Shown here in pieces: positions 1 to 6,617 of a stretch of 64,000 bases of DNA (position 1 is its first letter; each line of letters opens with the position of its first letter). Origin of the DNA: a virus. The notes under the pieces were generated by a model. It saw only the letters and a program-made list of their open reading frames with translations, searched no databases and had not been told where the DNA came from. Location: the IMG/VR virus record IMGVR_UViG_3300045919_000097, positions 1 to 64,000 of that record; one strand, given 5' to 3'. The translations under genes and the position numbers were made by a program.

Positions 1-229
1 CTTTGACCGCGGCAGGCTTAGCAGCTTTGGTTTCGGTAGCAGCTGGTGCGGCTGCAGCTGGTGCGCCGTTCTTGGCAACGAACTTCTTTGCGCCTTCGAT
101 GTCGCAGTAGAAGGTACCGTCGCGGCTGACGATGAAGTCGTCATAATCAGACTTGGTGACGCCAATTTTGCGCAGGGCAGAAGTGGCAGAATCGCGTGCA
201 GCGTATTTGGTGGCGTTTGACATGTTCAT
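1..229 (-). CDS. Small early protein with Ala/Lys-rich tail (3' end outside window)
   Basis: The visible part is 76 residues, from an ATG at 229 running off the left edge. The first 50 residues form a compact soluble segment (KYAARDSATSALRKIGV, then SRDGTFYCDIEGAKKFV). After that comes a low-complexity Ala/Pro/Lys stretch resembling histone H1-like tails, also seen in the protein at 48716-49324. The start is supported by a GAGGA ribosome-binding site within a conserved leader and by a strong promoter at 290-318. An alternative ATG lies two codons downstream. The tail suggests nucleic-acid binding, which is inference. No family was recognised. Confidence 0.75.
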   Translation of the reverse strand, partial: MNMSNATKYAARDSATSALRKIGVTKSDYDDFIVSRDGTFYCDIEGAKKFVAKNGAPAAAAPAATETKAAKPAAVK

Positions 230-257
230 GGTTTGGTCCTCAGGCTTGGTTGATGAA

Positions 258-283
258 ATACACATTCAGGATTGTTTGTGTAT
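258..283 (-). promoter_or_regulatory. 5'-terminal mRNA hairpin of early leader
   Basis: On the minus strand ATACACA (283-277) pairs with TGTGTAT (264-258) around a 12-nt loop. The predicted transcript start, seven bases after the -10 box at 290-295, falls on the first base of this hairpin. Three other early leaders have a different hairpin in the same place, so the structure rather than the sequence seems to be kept. A role in mRNA stability is inferred. Confidence 0.55.
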
Positions 284-289
284 GAATGA

Positions 290-318
290 ATTATAGTGTG
301 CTCCATGCTGCTTGTAAA
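290..318 (-). promoter_or_regulatory. Early sigma-70 promoter P1
   Basis: On the minus strand: -35 TTTACA (318-313), 17-bp spacer, -10 TATAAT (295-290). Upstream is the box CAAATAAGTG, which recurs at the sister promoters P2-P6. It drives the gene at 1-229. It lies just beyond, and partly within, the 3' end of the small gene at 332-490. Confidence 0.85.
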
Positions 319-331
319 CACTTATTTGCAA

Positions 332-490
332 TTATTTTGATTTATTTGCACTATCACAAATACCAGTGTTCTTCCATGATGCTTTTGGTCCAAGAACTGG
401 ACCGCTGCTTTTGATACGGCAGCACGCCAAAGCATCAAATTGGAATATGTGGTATTTTCCACAGATCGAGCATTTGAATTTAACAGGCAT
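332..490 (-). CDS. Small zinc-ribbon-like protein
   Basis: A 52-residue reading frame from ATG at 490 to TAA at 332. It contains CSIC near residues 7-10, a CC pair near 23-24 and a further Cys near 45, which suggests a small zinc-binding knuckle. It starts 9 nt after the stop of the gene at 499-810, so it is probably translated by coupling. There is no clear ribosome-binding site. The promoter for the next gene sits immediately downstream. The function is unknown. Size and position fit the small early genes of lytic phages, but the call rests on cysteine spacing and gene packing only. Confidence 0.5.
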   Translation of the reverse strand: MPVKFKCSICGKYHIFQFDALACCRIKSSGPVLGPKASWKNTGICDSANKSK

Positions 491-498
491 ACTAACTA

Positions 499-810
499 TC
501 ACAGATATGAGTGTTCGTATTTGGCAACGTAGGCTTCCACGGCCAGCGTCTCGACCTGCTCAGAGGTGAGCTTCATCACGCCGCAGGTCAGCTTATGGCC
601 GAACGTGGTTTCAGTGCCATTGCAAGGAGGATAGATCTTGCGGTTCTTTTCCAGCGTGGTGATACTGTAATGACGGCAGCCATCTATTTCGACGAATGCG
701 GTTACCACACCGTCTTGGTAGACGTCAGCAAATCCAGGGAAGTCGAATGAGCGCACAACGTCTCCGATAGTGATCGAGCAGTCTGGGGTCTTTGGGTGAG
801 CAAGTTTCAT
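499..810 (-). CDS. Hypothetical early protein
   Basis: 103 residues, no recognised domain. It is a soluble protein with several Cys and His residues scattered in the middle (GCRHYS, YPPCNG, KLTCGV), which could bind a metal but do not form a standard motif. The C-terminal 30 residues look helical. The start at 810 is fixed by the leader GCTGAGGACCAAC before ATG and by promoter P2 at 858-886. A tandem promoter, P3, lies further upstream. Probably expressed early; function unknown. Confidence 0.75.
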   Translation of the reverse strand: MKLAHPKTPDCSITIGDVVRSFDFPGFADVYQDGVVTAFVEIDGCRHYSITTLEKNRKIYPPCNGTETTFGHKLTCGVMKLTSEQVETLAVEAYVAKYEHSYL

Positions 811-832
811 GTTGGTCCTCAGCGTAAGGATG

Positions 833-850
833 CTGCACGATGTTGTGCAG
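833..850 (-). promoter_or_regulatory. 5'-terminal mRNA hairpin of early leader
   Basis: Minus-strand CTGCAC (850-845) pairs with GTGCAG (838-833) around a 6-nt loop. The stem begins at the predicted start of the P2 transcript (about 851). It is followed by the GCTGAGGA leader and the ATG at 810. Confidence 0.6.
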
Positions 851-857
851 TGATGCT

Positions 858-886
858 ATTATACTGTGAGCCATTCCACTTGTAAA
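858..886 (-). promoter_or_regulatory. Early sigma-70 promoter P2
   Basis: Minus strand: TTTACA (886-881), 17-bp spacer, TATAAT (863-858), with the shared upstream box CAAATAGTTG. It drives the gene at 499-810. It is the downstream member of a tandem pair with P3. Confidence 0.88.
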
Positions 887-912
887 CAACTATTTGTGAG
901 TTGATTTACTGG

Positions 913-963
913 CTATAAACGTGTTGCGCAGGTCCGTTCCTCCCAGCCGGTAAGGTTTGCCAT
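913..963 (-). CDS. Possible leaderless 16-residue leader peptide
   Basis: The frame MANLTGWEERTCATRL starts with ATG at 963, seven bases after the -10 box of P3 (976-971). The predicted transcript would therefore begin at or next to the start codon. The stop is TAG at 913-915. It could be a leader peptide or chance. The only evidence is the exact placement relative to the promoter. A second gene, at 59641-59820, has the same leaderless geometry. Confidence 0.25.
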   Translation of the reverse strand: MANLTGWEERTCATRL

Positions 964-970
964 GACGGCA

Positions 971-999
971 ATTGTATCATGGCATCATAAACCTGTAAA
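971..999 (-). promoter_or_regulatory. Early sigma-70 promoter P3 (tandem with P2)
   Basis: Minus strand: TTTACA (999-994), 17-bp spacer, extended -10 TGATACAAT ending at 971, with the shared upstream box CAAATAAGTG at 1009-1000. It lies directly after the stop codon of the primase-helicase gene and would re-initiate transcription for the 499-810 group. Confidence 0.85.
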
Positions 1000-1016
1000 C
1001 ACTTATTTGCAAGCGT

Positions 1017-3053
1017 TCAATACTTTTTGGTCTTGACTGGCGCATCATTCAAGTGCGCTTGGATCGCTGCTGGCAAGGCGAATCCCCACTTTTCAAGGTT
1101 CCTGACGATGTAGTATCGGTCAGTCTTGCCTTTTGCTGTGATTGGCTTTCCGCCAAGTGCGTAGATAATGCCAACACGACGGAGTTCACGGCCGAGTCCA
1201 TTAGCCGTCGTTCCAGTTTTGCCATCTGGGTCATACAAGTTAAGTAGCTCTCGGTTTGTGTAGAGGTCATGGTGTAGATCAATCTGGCCGACTTTGAGGA
1301 TCTCTTCAGGAGATGTCAGGAGTGCTGAGACCCATGCACCAAGATCTGAGCGGACGTCAGCGATCATCCGTTCCTTTGCGGCCGTGCGGTATGCAGGTGC
1401 AGCTGGATTGAAGTCACTGCAGTCCACCTCATGCATCAAGTAGTTGAAGAGTGCTGCGGGTCCTGTGGTTTCAAGCCACAGTCCATAGTCTACGTAAAAC
1501 GCTTCATCGAGTGGAGGTGAAACGATCTCATGTATAAAAGCACGCCTGTCGTCGTCTTCAAGGAACAACGCTGTTGGTCCGTTAGCGGTGAAGTAGTAAT
1601 TAATACAGTCGGGCACGGTGAAAGATTGGACGTGCTTAATGTTAAGACGCAATTCCTTTTGGGTAATGAACTTCTTGAGACGGTCTGAATCATGACGTTT
1701 ATCTGAGCCAGTGACGTCATCGCCCATGACAAACTGCTTGTTCTCTGCCCATTCGTTGAATCCGTCATACAAGTCTTTCTGGTTGAGTTCAGTGAAGTTC
1801 TTCCCGTAGATGGCACCCATCGTGTATCCAATGAGCGACTTCCCAGTACCATGCTTAACACCCCATAGCAGCGCAGACGTGAACAGCTTTGTCCCTGGGT
1901 ATTGCAGTGGATACGCCAACCACTTGATGAACCAGTCTCTTGCAGCGTTGTCGTTCTTGAATAGGTGTTCAATAAGGTCTAGGAACGGCTGCACAACACC
2001 CTCTTCTGGGCTGCATCCCCAACCTGGCCAAGTATTCCATTGTTTCCGCCCATGCTGCTCGACTAGCTGCTCATGGCCTGGCATATACGTCAGCTGGTCA
2101 GCTTCGACCCGTAACGGCCACTTGAGCCAAGCAGCAGCTGCAGACACTGAGCGTATCGAGATTGCACCTGATGGTGACAGATACTGCTCAGCAAATTCTG
2201 TGGTCAGCGCGTGATCCTTGAAGGCTGAGGGTGCAACCTTTTGGCCTGTGTCTCTTACGAGCACTATGCCCGGGTTTTTAACGTAAACATATTTGTTGCT
2301 GATGTTGAACAGCGGTTGGGCCAGCGTGAGGATCTGGGCAGTATCGTCCATGAGTGTCTGGAAGCTCTCAGTGTTGCGGACGACCAGATAGTCATCAAGG
2401 CCAGTCTTGCCATCGTCTATCACGCTTGGCATGGGAAGTACATACGGAATTGCTCCGCGAGATGCCAAGACTTCTGCCAGCTCATTGAGTGCATTGCACA
2501 CATTCTCATTGGTCCTTGTGTCTGAGTCGTAGCAGATGAACACACGACGCTTGATCCAGTTTATCTGTTCAAGCTCAGGCAACAGCATGAAACCAGACTT
2601 GGCTGACTTATACGACTGCACACCACCAAGGCCGATTGTGGCAAACCCTTCCTTGCATGCCTTGGCAGCTTTTAGTTCACCTTCGGTTATGATCAGAGGT
2701 TCATTAGGATCATCTAGGATATCATCCCACGCAACGTTGGTAGGGAAGTACGCGGCTATACCAGAGTCCGGTGGCTGCAAGTAGCGCAGTGGTTTCTTTT
2801 TGGACTGAGCATCAAACCCGCCAGGTTCCTTAAGGATACGAACCCGGCTGTATTCAGGCCAATGTGGTTTGAATGTGAACGGCTTGCCTGTACGAGGATC
2901 CATGTAATTGAATACAAGGGCAGGAAGCGGTGGGTAACTCTTATCAACGGTCGTTGCTGACTCAACATACGTGATGTGCAGCTGCTTAGCATCTGCTAGA
3001 GTAAGACCGGAGGATTCGAGTTTCTTGGTGGCAAGTTCTTTGGCTTCAGCCAT
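1017..3053 (-). CDS. Bifunctional primase-helicase (DUF3854 toprim-like plus DUF5906 SF3 helicase)
   Basis: A 678-residue replication protein predicted to make primers and unwind DNA at the phage fork. The N-terminal third has the toprim-like signature of DUF3854: IITEGELKAAKA near residue 120, GLGGV near 142, and the acidic YDSDT near 175. The C-terminal half is a D5/DUF5906-type superfamily 3 helicase: Walker A GVKHGTGKS near 400, the acidic MGDDVTGSDKR, then FTANGPTAL and DDRRAFIHE (sensor and arginine finger). The start at 3053 is supported by AGAGGTGG eight bases upstream. It is the largest gene of the left leftward arm. The family assignment is firm; primase activity is inferred from the fold. 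Confidence 0.88.
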   Translation of the reverse strand: MAEAKELATKKLESSGLTLADAKQLHITYVESATTVDKSYPPLPALVFNYMDPRTGKPFTFKPHWPEYSRVRILKEPGGFDAQSKKKPLRYLQPPDSGIAAYFPTNVAWDDILDDPNEPLIITEGELKAAKACKEGFATIGLGGVQSYKSAKSGFMLLPELEQINWIKRRVFICYDSDTRTNENVCNALNELAEVLASRGAIPYVLPMPSVIDDGKTGLDDYLVVRNTESFQTLMDDTAQILTLAQPLFNISNKYVYVKNPGIVLVRDTGQKVAPSAFKDHALTTEFAEQYLSPSGAISIRSVSAAAAWLKWPLRVEADQLTYMPGHEQLVEQHGRKQWNTWPGWGCSPEEGVVQPFLDLIEHLFKNDNAARDWFIKWLAYPLQYPGTKLFTSALLWGVKHGTGKSLIGYTMGAIYGKNFTELNQKDLYDGFNEWAENKQFVMGDDVTGSDKRHDSDRLKKFITQKELRLNIKHVQSFTVPDCINYYFTANGPTALFLEDDDRRAFIHEIVSPPLDEAFYVDYGLWLETTGPAALFNYLMHEVDCSDFNPAAPAYRTAAKERMIADVRSDLGAWVSALLTSPEEILKVGQIDLHHDLYTNRELLNLYDPDGKTGTTANGLGRELRRVGIIYALGGKPITAKGKTDRYYIVRNLEKWGFALPAAIQAHLNDAPVKTKKY

Positions 3054-3192
3054 GTGCCACCTCTATAGAGGGTGCCAACACGACGCAGACGGCAATTTGC
3101 TGAGGACCACCTGTGAAAGCAACAGTCTGGATTTCGGGCCAGAGGTTGCGCGCACTATCTGCGCCGCGTTGACGAAACCGATTGTATGTCAT
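3046..3192 (-). CDS. Possible small ORF upstream of the primase gene
   Basis: A 48-residue frame from ATG at 3192 whose TGA overlaps the first codons of the primase-helicase gene. That arrangement would allow translational coupling and would fill an otherwise empty 150-bp gap. The product has no recognised motif and no good ribosome-binding site. It may be non-coding leader sequence instead. Confidence 0.3.
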   Translation of the reverse strand: MTYNRFRQRGADSARNLWPEIQTVAFTGGPQQIAVCVVLAPSIEVAHG

Positions 3193-3207
3193 AAGGGAAA
3201 GTGGTGT

Positions 3208-3681
3208 TTATTTATGTTCTTTTTTGAAGAGTTCTGAATAGTAATTCAGTTCTTCCTCGCTCATCCTTGTGCAGATGTAGCGGCCTTCGATACGTTCGCC
3301 AGTACGAGAATGCTTAAGGTAGATTTCCTTTTCGAAGGTTCTTGTGTTGCCGACTCGGACCCGGATTGAGGTCTCGGTGACCATCATTAGTTCAGCAGCC
3401 TCCTTCAATGAACAAGGTTTTGGGAGCATCTGATTCTGTACCTCGACCCAGTAACGCTTCAAATGTAGCCGACGAAGCTCCACAAGGCGTTTGAATGATT
3501 TACGCGCTGCTGAGTTCCTTGCTTCTTGGTGCAAGGCAACACGGTTCTTCATAAACGTGTTCTCGATTTTGTGGTGCAAGCACAATGCTTCGATCTGCTC
3601 AGATAATTCAAGTCTCTTCTTGAGCTGGATACATTTCAGCACATCTTCGAGCTTTGCTCCAAGCTCTTGGTTCTTAGCCAT
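3208..3681 (-). CDS. Putative helix-turn-helix regulator beside the divergent control region
   Basis: 157 residues if translation starts at the ATG at 3681, which has GGGGA five bases upstream; an earlier ATG at 3693 lacks one. The N-terminal 90 residues are charged and helical, probably coiled coil, with a Cys/His pair (LCLHHK). Residues near 95-115 (SLKEAAELMMVTETSIRVRVG) look like a MerR/excisionase-type helix-turn-helix, followed by a short beta segment (GERIEGRYICTRM). It is the first leftward gene next to the early/late switch region, a typical place for a phage transcription regulator. DNA binding is inferred and its target is unknown. Confidence 0.6.
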   Translation of the reverse strand: MAKNQELGAKLEDVLKCIQLKKRLELSEQIEALCLHHKIENTFMKNRVALHQEARNSAARKSFKRLVELRRLHLKRYWVEVQNQMLPKPCSLKEAAELMMVTETSIRVRVGNTRTFEKEIYLKHSRTGERIEGRYICTRMSEEELNYYSELFKKEHK

Positions 3682-4006
3682 TCCATTCCCCATACATTAA
3701 ATAGAAGGACTAAATTCTAGCCCGTTTTAGCCTTTAGCGGAATAAGCGCGAAAACGCTCCTACTACCCCTATATTAGGGTGCTATAGACTTCTCTCTTAT
3801 TCTATTCTTAGAATTCTCTAGAGCTACCTTTTGTTTGCTAAGTATACGATTCCGCTAAGAATTTAATTCTGCTTTTCTATTTACTTTTGCTTGGTTTTAT
3901 GTTATACGCGCTGAAATTGATTAGTTGTCGGCCCATTGCGCTGTGATTTGTGAGCGAAGTCGTAACGTGCAACGCACCGCGCACATAGTGGACCGCACCA
4001 AGTACA
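3682..4006. promoter_or_regulatory. Divergent control region between leftward and rightward blocks
   Basis: About 325 bp without a convincing gene. It is AT-rich, unlike its surroundings. An inverted repeat TTAGCGGAAT (about 3733) / ATTCCGCTAA (about 3849) encloses smaller palindromes: CCCTA-TAT-TAGGG near 3764-3779, AGCG-cgaaaa-CGCT near 3747-3760 and an AGAATTCT palindrome near 3811. A rightward promoter-like sequence is at 3880-3908. This is the point where transcription diverges, so operators for a switch protein are likely, but none can be assigned from sequence alone. Confidence 0.6.
3880..3908 (+). promoter_or_regulatory. Candidate rightward promoter for the late block
   Basis: TTTACT (3880-3885), 17-bp spacer, then TATACG (3903-3908) preceded by TG, an extended -10. 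It is the best match upstream of the small terminase gene, about 100 bp before its start. It is weaker than the leftward early promoters, as expected if a phage activator is needed. Confidence 0.4.
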
Positions 4007-4804
4007 ATGCGCTCAGTTCAATCACAACGAGCGAAGGACAAACCTGTGGCCACTAAGACCCAGGTCAAGCAGCAGGCTGTAAAGCCAGCGGCAAAGGCCA
4101 AAGCACAAACAGTCATTGATGCACCACGCAAACCATCTGCGCGTGCTTCAATCAATTCAGCGTACAAAGCACGGCAAAGCAAGGGCATTGTCAGACCTGC
4201 CCCAGTCGTGGACATCTTGCCAGACGGTCGTAAGGTCAAAGTGCAGAGCAAAAGGGGCAATGCACCTGGCAGCCAAGACGTGATCATCCACAAGGACAGC
4301 TGGATGAGGCACGGGATCCAGTCGTTCACACCACTGACCTCGGTCACAGTCCCTGCGCTGCTAGGTGCTATCGCGGCCACTGGGAACCTCACACTAGCAT
4401 GCGAGCAGCTGAACATGAGCAGGCTGTCTGTGTACGCGTTCAAGGCTGAAAGCCCAGAGTTTGCCAAGGCATTGAACGAAGCGCAGCAGCTAGGTGTCGA
4501 AGCATGGAAGGACGCAGCAGCCAAGCGCGCATTCCAAGGCTGGGAGCGTCCCATCTACCAGCAAGGCTTGCAGGTTGGTGCTGACCGCCACTTCAGTGAC
4601 ACGCTTGCTCTTGCCTTCCTCAAGGCCGCAGACCCAGAGCACTTCCAAGACCGGAGCCGCATGGAACTAGGACCTGCGGGTGCAGATGGTGGCGGCTTGT
4701 TCTCAGGCAAGACTGAGGAAGACATCAACGAAGCCCTTACCAACAAGATGAAAGCACTGGCCATCGTTGTCGAGAGCAGCAAGAAGACCGGCACAGACGT
4801 ATGA
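4007..4804 (+). CDS. terS: Terminase small subunit
   Basis: 265 residues. The first 60 residues are Lys/Ala/Gln-rich and disordered. The central part (VPALLGAIAATGNLTLACEQLNMS, then VYAFKAESPEF) has the helix-turn-helix pattern of small terminase subunits that recognise the packaging site. The C-terminal part carries the typical DPEHFQDRSRMELGPAG segment of phage small terminases. It ends inside the start of the large terminase gene (GTATGA overlap), so the two are coupled. The start at 4007 has a poor ribosome-binding site, so a downstream start is possible. The role, ring-shaped DNA recognition for headful or cos packaging, is known for the family. Confidence 0.8.
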   Translation: MRSVQSQRAKDKPVATKTQVKQQAVKPAAKAKAQTVIDAPRKPSARASINSAYKARQSKGIVRPAPVVDILPDGRKVKVQSKRGNAPGSQDVIIHKDSWMRHGIQSFTPLTSVTVPALLGAIAATGNLTLACEQLNMSRLSVYAFKAESPEFAKALNEAQQLGVEAWKDAAAKRAFQGWERPIYQQGLQVGADRHFSDTLALAFLKAADPEHFQDRSRMELGPAGADGGGLFSGKTEEDINEALTNKMKALAIVVESSKKTGTDV

Positions 4805-6480
4805 AGATCCCCACCACGCTCGCAGCCACCAAGACCAAGCCGCAGTTCCACGTTCCCAAGTTCAGGGCTGTCACAGCAAGCCCCATGATGCGTGAAGACA
4901 AGCTGTCGTTGTACACGGTGGCTGACGAGATGGAGCGGAGGCTGTGTGAATCGTCGCTGCACGCGTTCTTGCAGTTCGCCTGGCCAATCATGGAGCCGGG
5001 TCGTATGTTCGTCGACAACTGGCACCTGCGTGCCATCTCAGAGCATCTCGAGGCCGTGAGCAGGCGGGAAATTACTCGGCTCCTCATCAACGTGCCGTTC
5101 CGTACGTCTAAGTCCACAATCACGTCGGTTGCCTGGCCAGCATGGACCTGGATCCACGACCCGAGCCATCAGTGGTTGTGTGGCAGCTATGCGTCTAAGC
5201 TCGCCATCCGTGACAACTTGAAGATGCGTCGCTTGGTCACAAGCTCTTGGTACCAGAAGCATTGGGGTAGCAAGGTGCGGCTGGCATCGGACCAGAACGA
5301 GAAGATCAGGTTCCAGAACGAATCGATGGGTTACCGCATTGCGTTCGGTATGACGGGCGGAGTCATGGGCGATGGTGGTGACACTGTGCTCATTGACGAC
5401 CCGCACGACCGCAACGGTGCGCACTCAGAGGCCGAGCGCGAGACTGCATTGACCACGTTCGACGAGGGCATCATCAGCCGGTTGAACGACCCCATTGACG
5501 GTGCCATCTGCATCATCATGCAGCGGCTGCACCAGAATGATCTGAGCGGCCACGTGCTGAAGCAAGGCGGCTGGGACCACCTCATGCTGCCCATGGAGTA
5601 CGAGCCGCAGCGTCGGTGCAAGACGTCGATCGGGTTCCAGGACCCAAGGAAAAAGGACGGAGAACTCTTGTGGACAGCACGGTTTGATGAATCAACTGTC
5701 GAGAAGCTGAAGCGGTCGCTAGGTTCGTACGGAGCAGCTGGGCAGTTAGCACAACGGCCTGCGCCTGACGGTGGCGGGATCCTTAACACAGAGTTCTTCG
5801 AGCTTTGGCCAAGGAACAAGGACCTGCCAGACCTGTTCTTTGTGCTGCAGTCGTACGACACAGCATTCACTGAGAAGCACCAGGTCAAAGGCGATCCTTC
5901 AGCAGGCACCATCTGGGGCATCGGCGAGCACGAGTTCGGTGAACGCAAGGGCAAGAAGTTTGCCATACTGCTCGATGCTTGGGCTGACCAGCTCAGCTAC
6001 CCGAACCTCAAGAAGAAGGTCATGGAGGATTGGCAGGCCACATACGGCGGGATCAAGGACGACCAGCTGCACCCAAGCCGTAGGCCAGACGCCATCCTCA
6101 TCGAGAAGAAAGCAAGTGGGCAGTCATTGATCCAAGACCTGAGAGCACGCAACCTGCCGGTCCAGGACTACGACCCAGGACGTGCTGACAAAGTGGCTCG
6201 TGCACACATGACAGCACCATTCCTTGAGGACTGCGTGTTCTACCTCATCGAATCAAAGAAGGACCCAGGCAAGCCAGTCACGTGGGCACGTCCATTGGTA
6301 GAACAATGTGAGCAGTTCCCGAATGGCGAGCACGACGACCTTGTGGACACGTTTACACAAGCCTGCATTTACTTCCGTGATTCTGGCTTCCTGGAGTTCG
6401 AAGTTATCCCTGATGACGAGGTTGAAGAAATCGACTACGCCACACAAAGAAAAGCGCGTCAGAACCCGTACAAGCGCTAG
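4801..6480 (+). CDS. terL: Terminase large subunit
   Basis: 559 residues; the ATP-driven DNA packaging motor and nuclease. The ATPase domain has a deviant Walker A (VPFRTSKST near residue 98-106) and Walker B TVLIDDPHD near 195. The nuclease domain shows the acidic metal ligands of the RNase H fold: QSYDTAFT near 350, LIEKKASGQ near 436 and HDDLVDT near 515. Length and motif order match phage large terminases. The start codon overlaps the stop of the small subunit. A candidate structured RNA and terminator follow the stop. In place of the usual GxGKS/T the loop reads FRTSKST, a form also found in other phage terminases. Confidence 0.95.
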   Translation: MKIPTTLAATKTKPQFHVPKFRAVTASPMMREDKLSLYTVADEMERRLCESSLHAFLQFAWPIMEPGRMFVDNWHLRAISEHLEAVSRREITRLLINVPFRTSKSTITSVAWPAWTWIHDPSHQWLCGSYASKLAIRDNLKMRRLVTSSWYQKHWGSKVRLASDQNEKIRFQNESMGYRIAFGMTGGVMGDGGDTVLIDDPHDRNGAHSEAERETALTTFDEGIISRLNDPIDGAICIIMQRLHQNDLSGHVLKQGGWDHLMLPMEYEPQRRCKTSIGFQDPRKKDGELLWTARFDESTVEKLKRSLGSYGAAGQLAQRPAPDGGGILNTEFFELWPRNKDLPDLFFVLQSYDTAFTEKHQVKGDPSAGTIWGIGEHEFGERKGKKFAILLDAWADQLSYPNLKKKVMEDWQATYGGIKDDQLHPSRRPDAILIEKKASGQSLIQDLRARNLPVQDYDPGRADKVARAHMTAPFLEDCVFYLIESKKDPGKPVTWARPLVEQCEQFPNGEHDDLVDTFTQACIYFRDSGFLEFEVIPDDEVEEIDYATQRKARQNPYKR

Positions 6481-6484
6481 TCCA

Positions 6485-6615
6485 CAAGTGCAAAGTGGCT
6501 AGAATCTGCCAAACGACGAGCGGAGTAGTCTCATGGTAGAATTGGTTGTCTCCCTAGCCGCTACTTTGCAGTTGCCGGCTCTTCGCCCAGGGCTCACAAG
6601 GTCCTGGGCATTTTT
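6485..6615 (+). ncRNA. Candidate structured RNA between terL and the ART-domain gene
   Basis: A 130-nt intergenic stretch begins with a long helix. TGCAAAGT plus GGCTAG (6489-6502) pair with CTAGCC plus ACTTTGCA (6554-6570) around one 3-nt bulge. CAA/TTG pairs (6485-6487 with 6572-6574) extend it across a G-G mismatch, giving 17 base pairs in all. The enclosed 51 nt can form further short pairings, such as ACGAC (6513-6517) with GTTGT (6545-6549). An intrinsic terminator follows directly. This looks like a stable small RNA or a cis-acting attenuator for the next gene. It does not fold as a normal tRNA. It was not matched to any named RNA family. Confidence 0.55.
6585..6615 (+). terminator. 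Intrinsic terminator just before the ART-domain gene
   Basis: A perfect 7-bp stem GCCCAGG (6585-6591) / CCTGGGC (6603-6609) with an 11-nt loop, followed by ATTTTT. The next start codon, ATG at 6618, comes only 3 nt after the T-run, leaving no room for a ribosome-binding site. The element could therefore end the terminase transcript or act as an attenuator for the following genes. Confidence 0.8.
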
Positions 6616-6617
6616 CC

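Noticed and set aside
6503-6600. Possible tRNA gene after terL (GGAGTAGTCTCATGGTAGAAT resembles acceptor plus D-arm)
   Set aside because: The anticodon loop would have 8 nt, no T-arm with a TTCRANY loop can be formed, and the flanking 17-bp helix excludes a cloverleaf.
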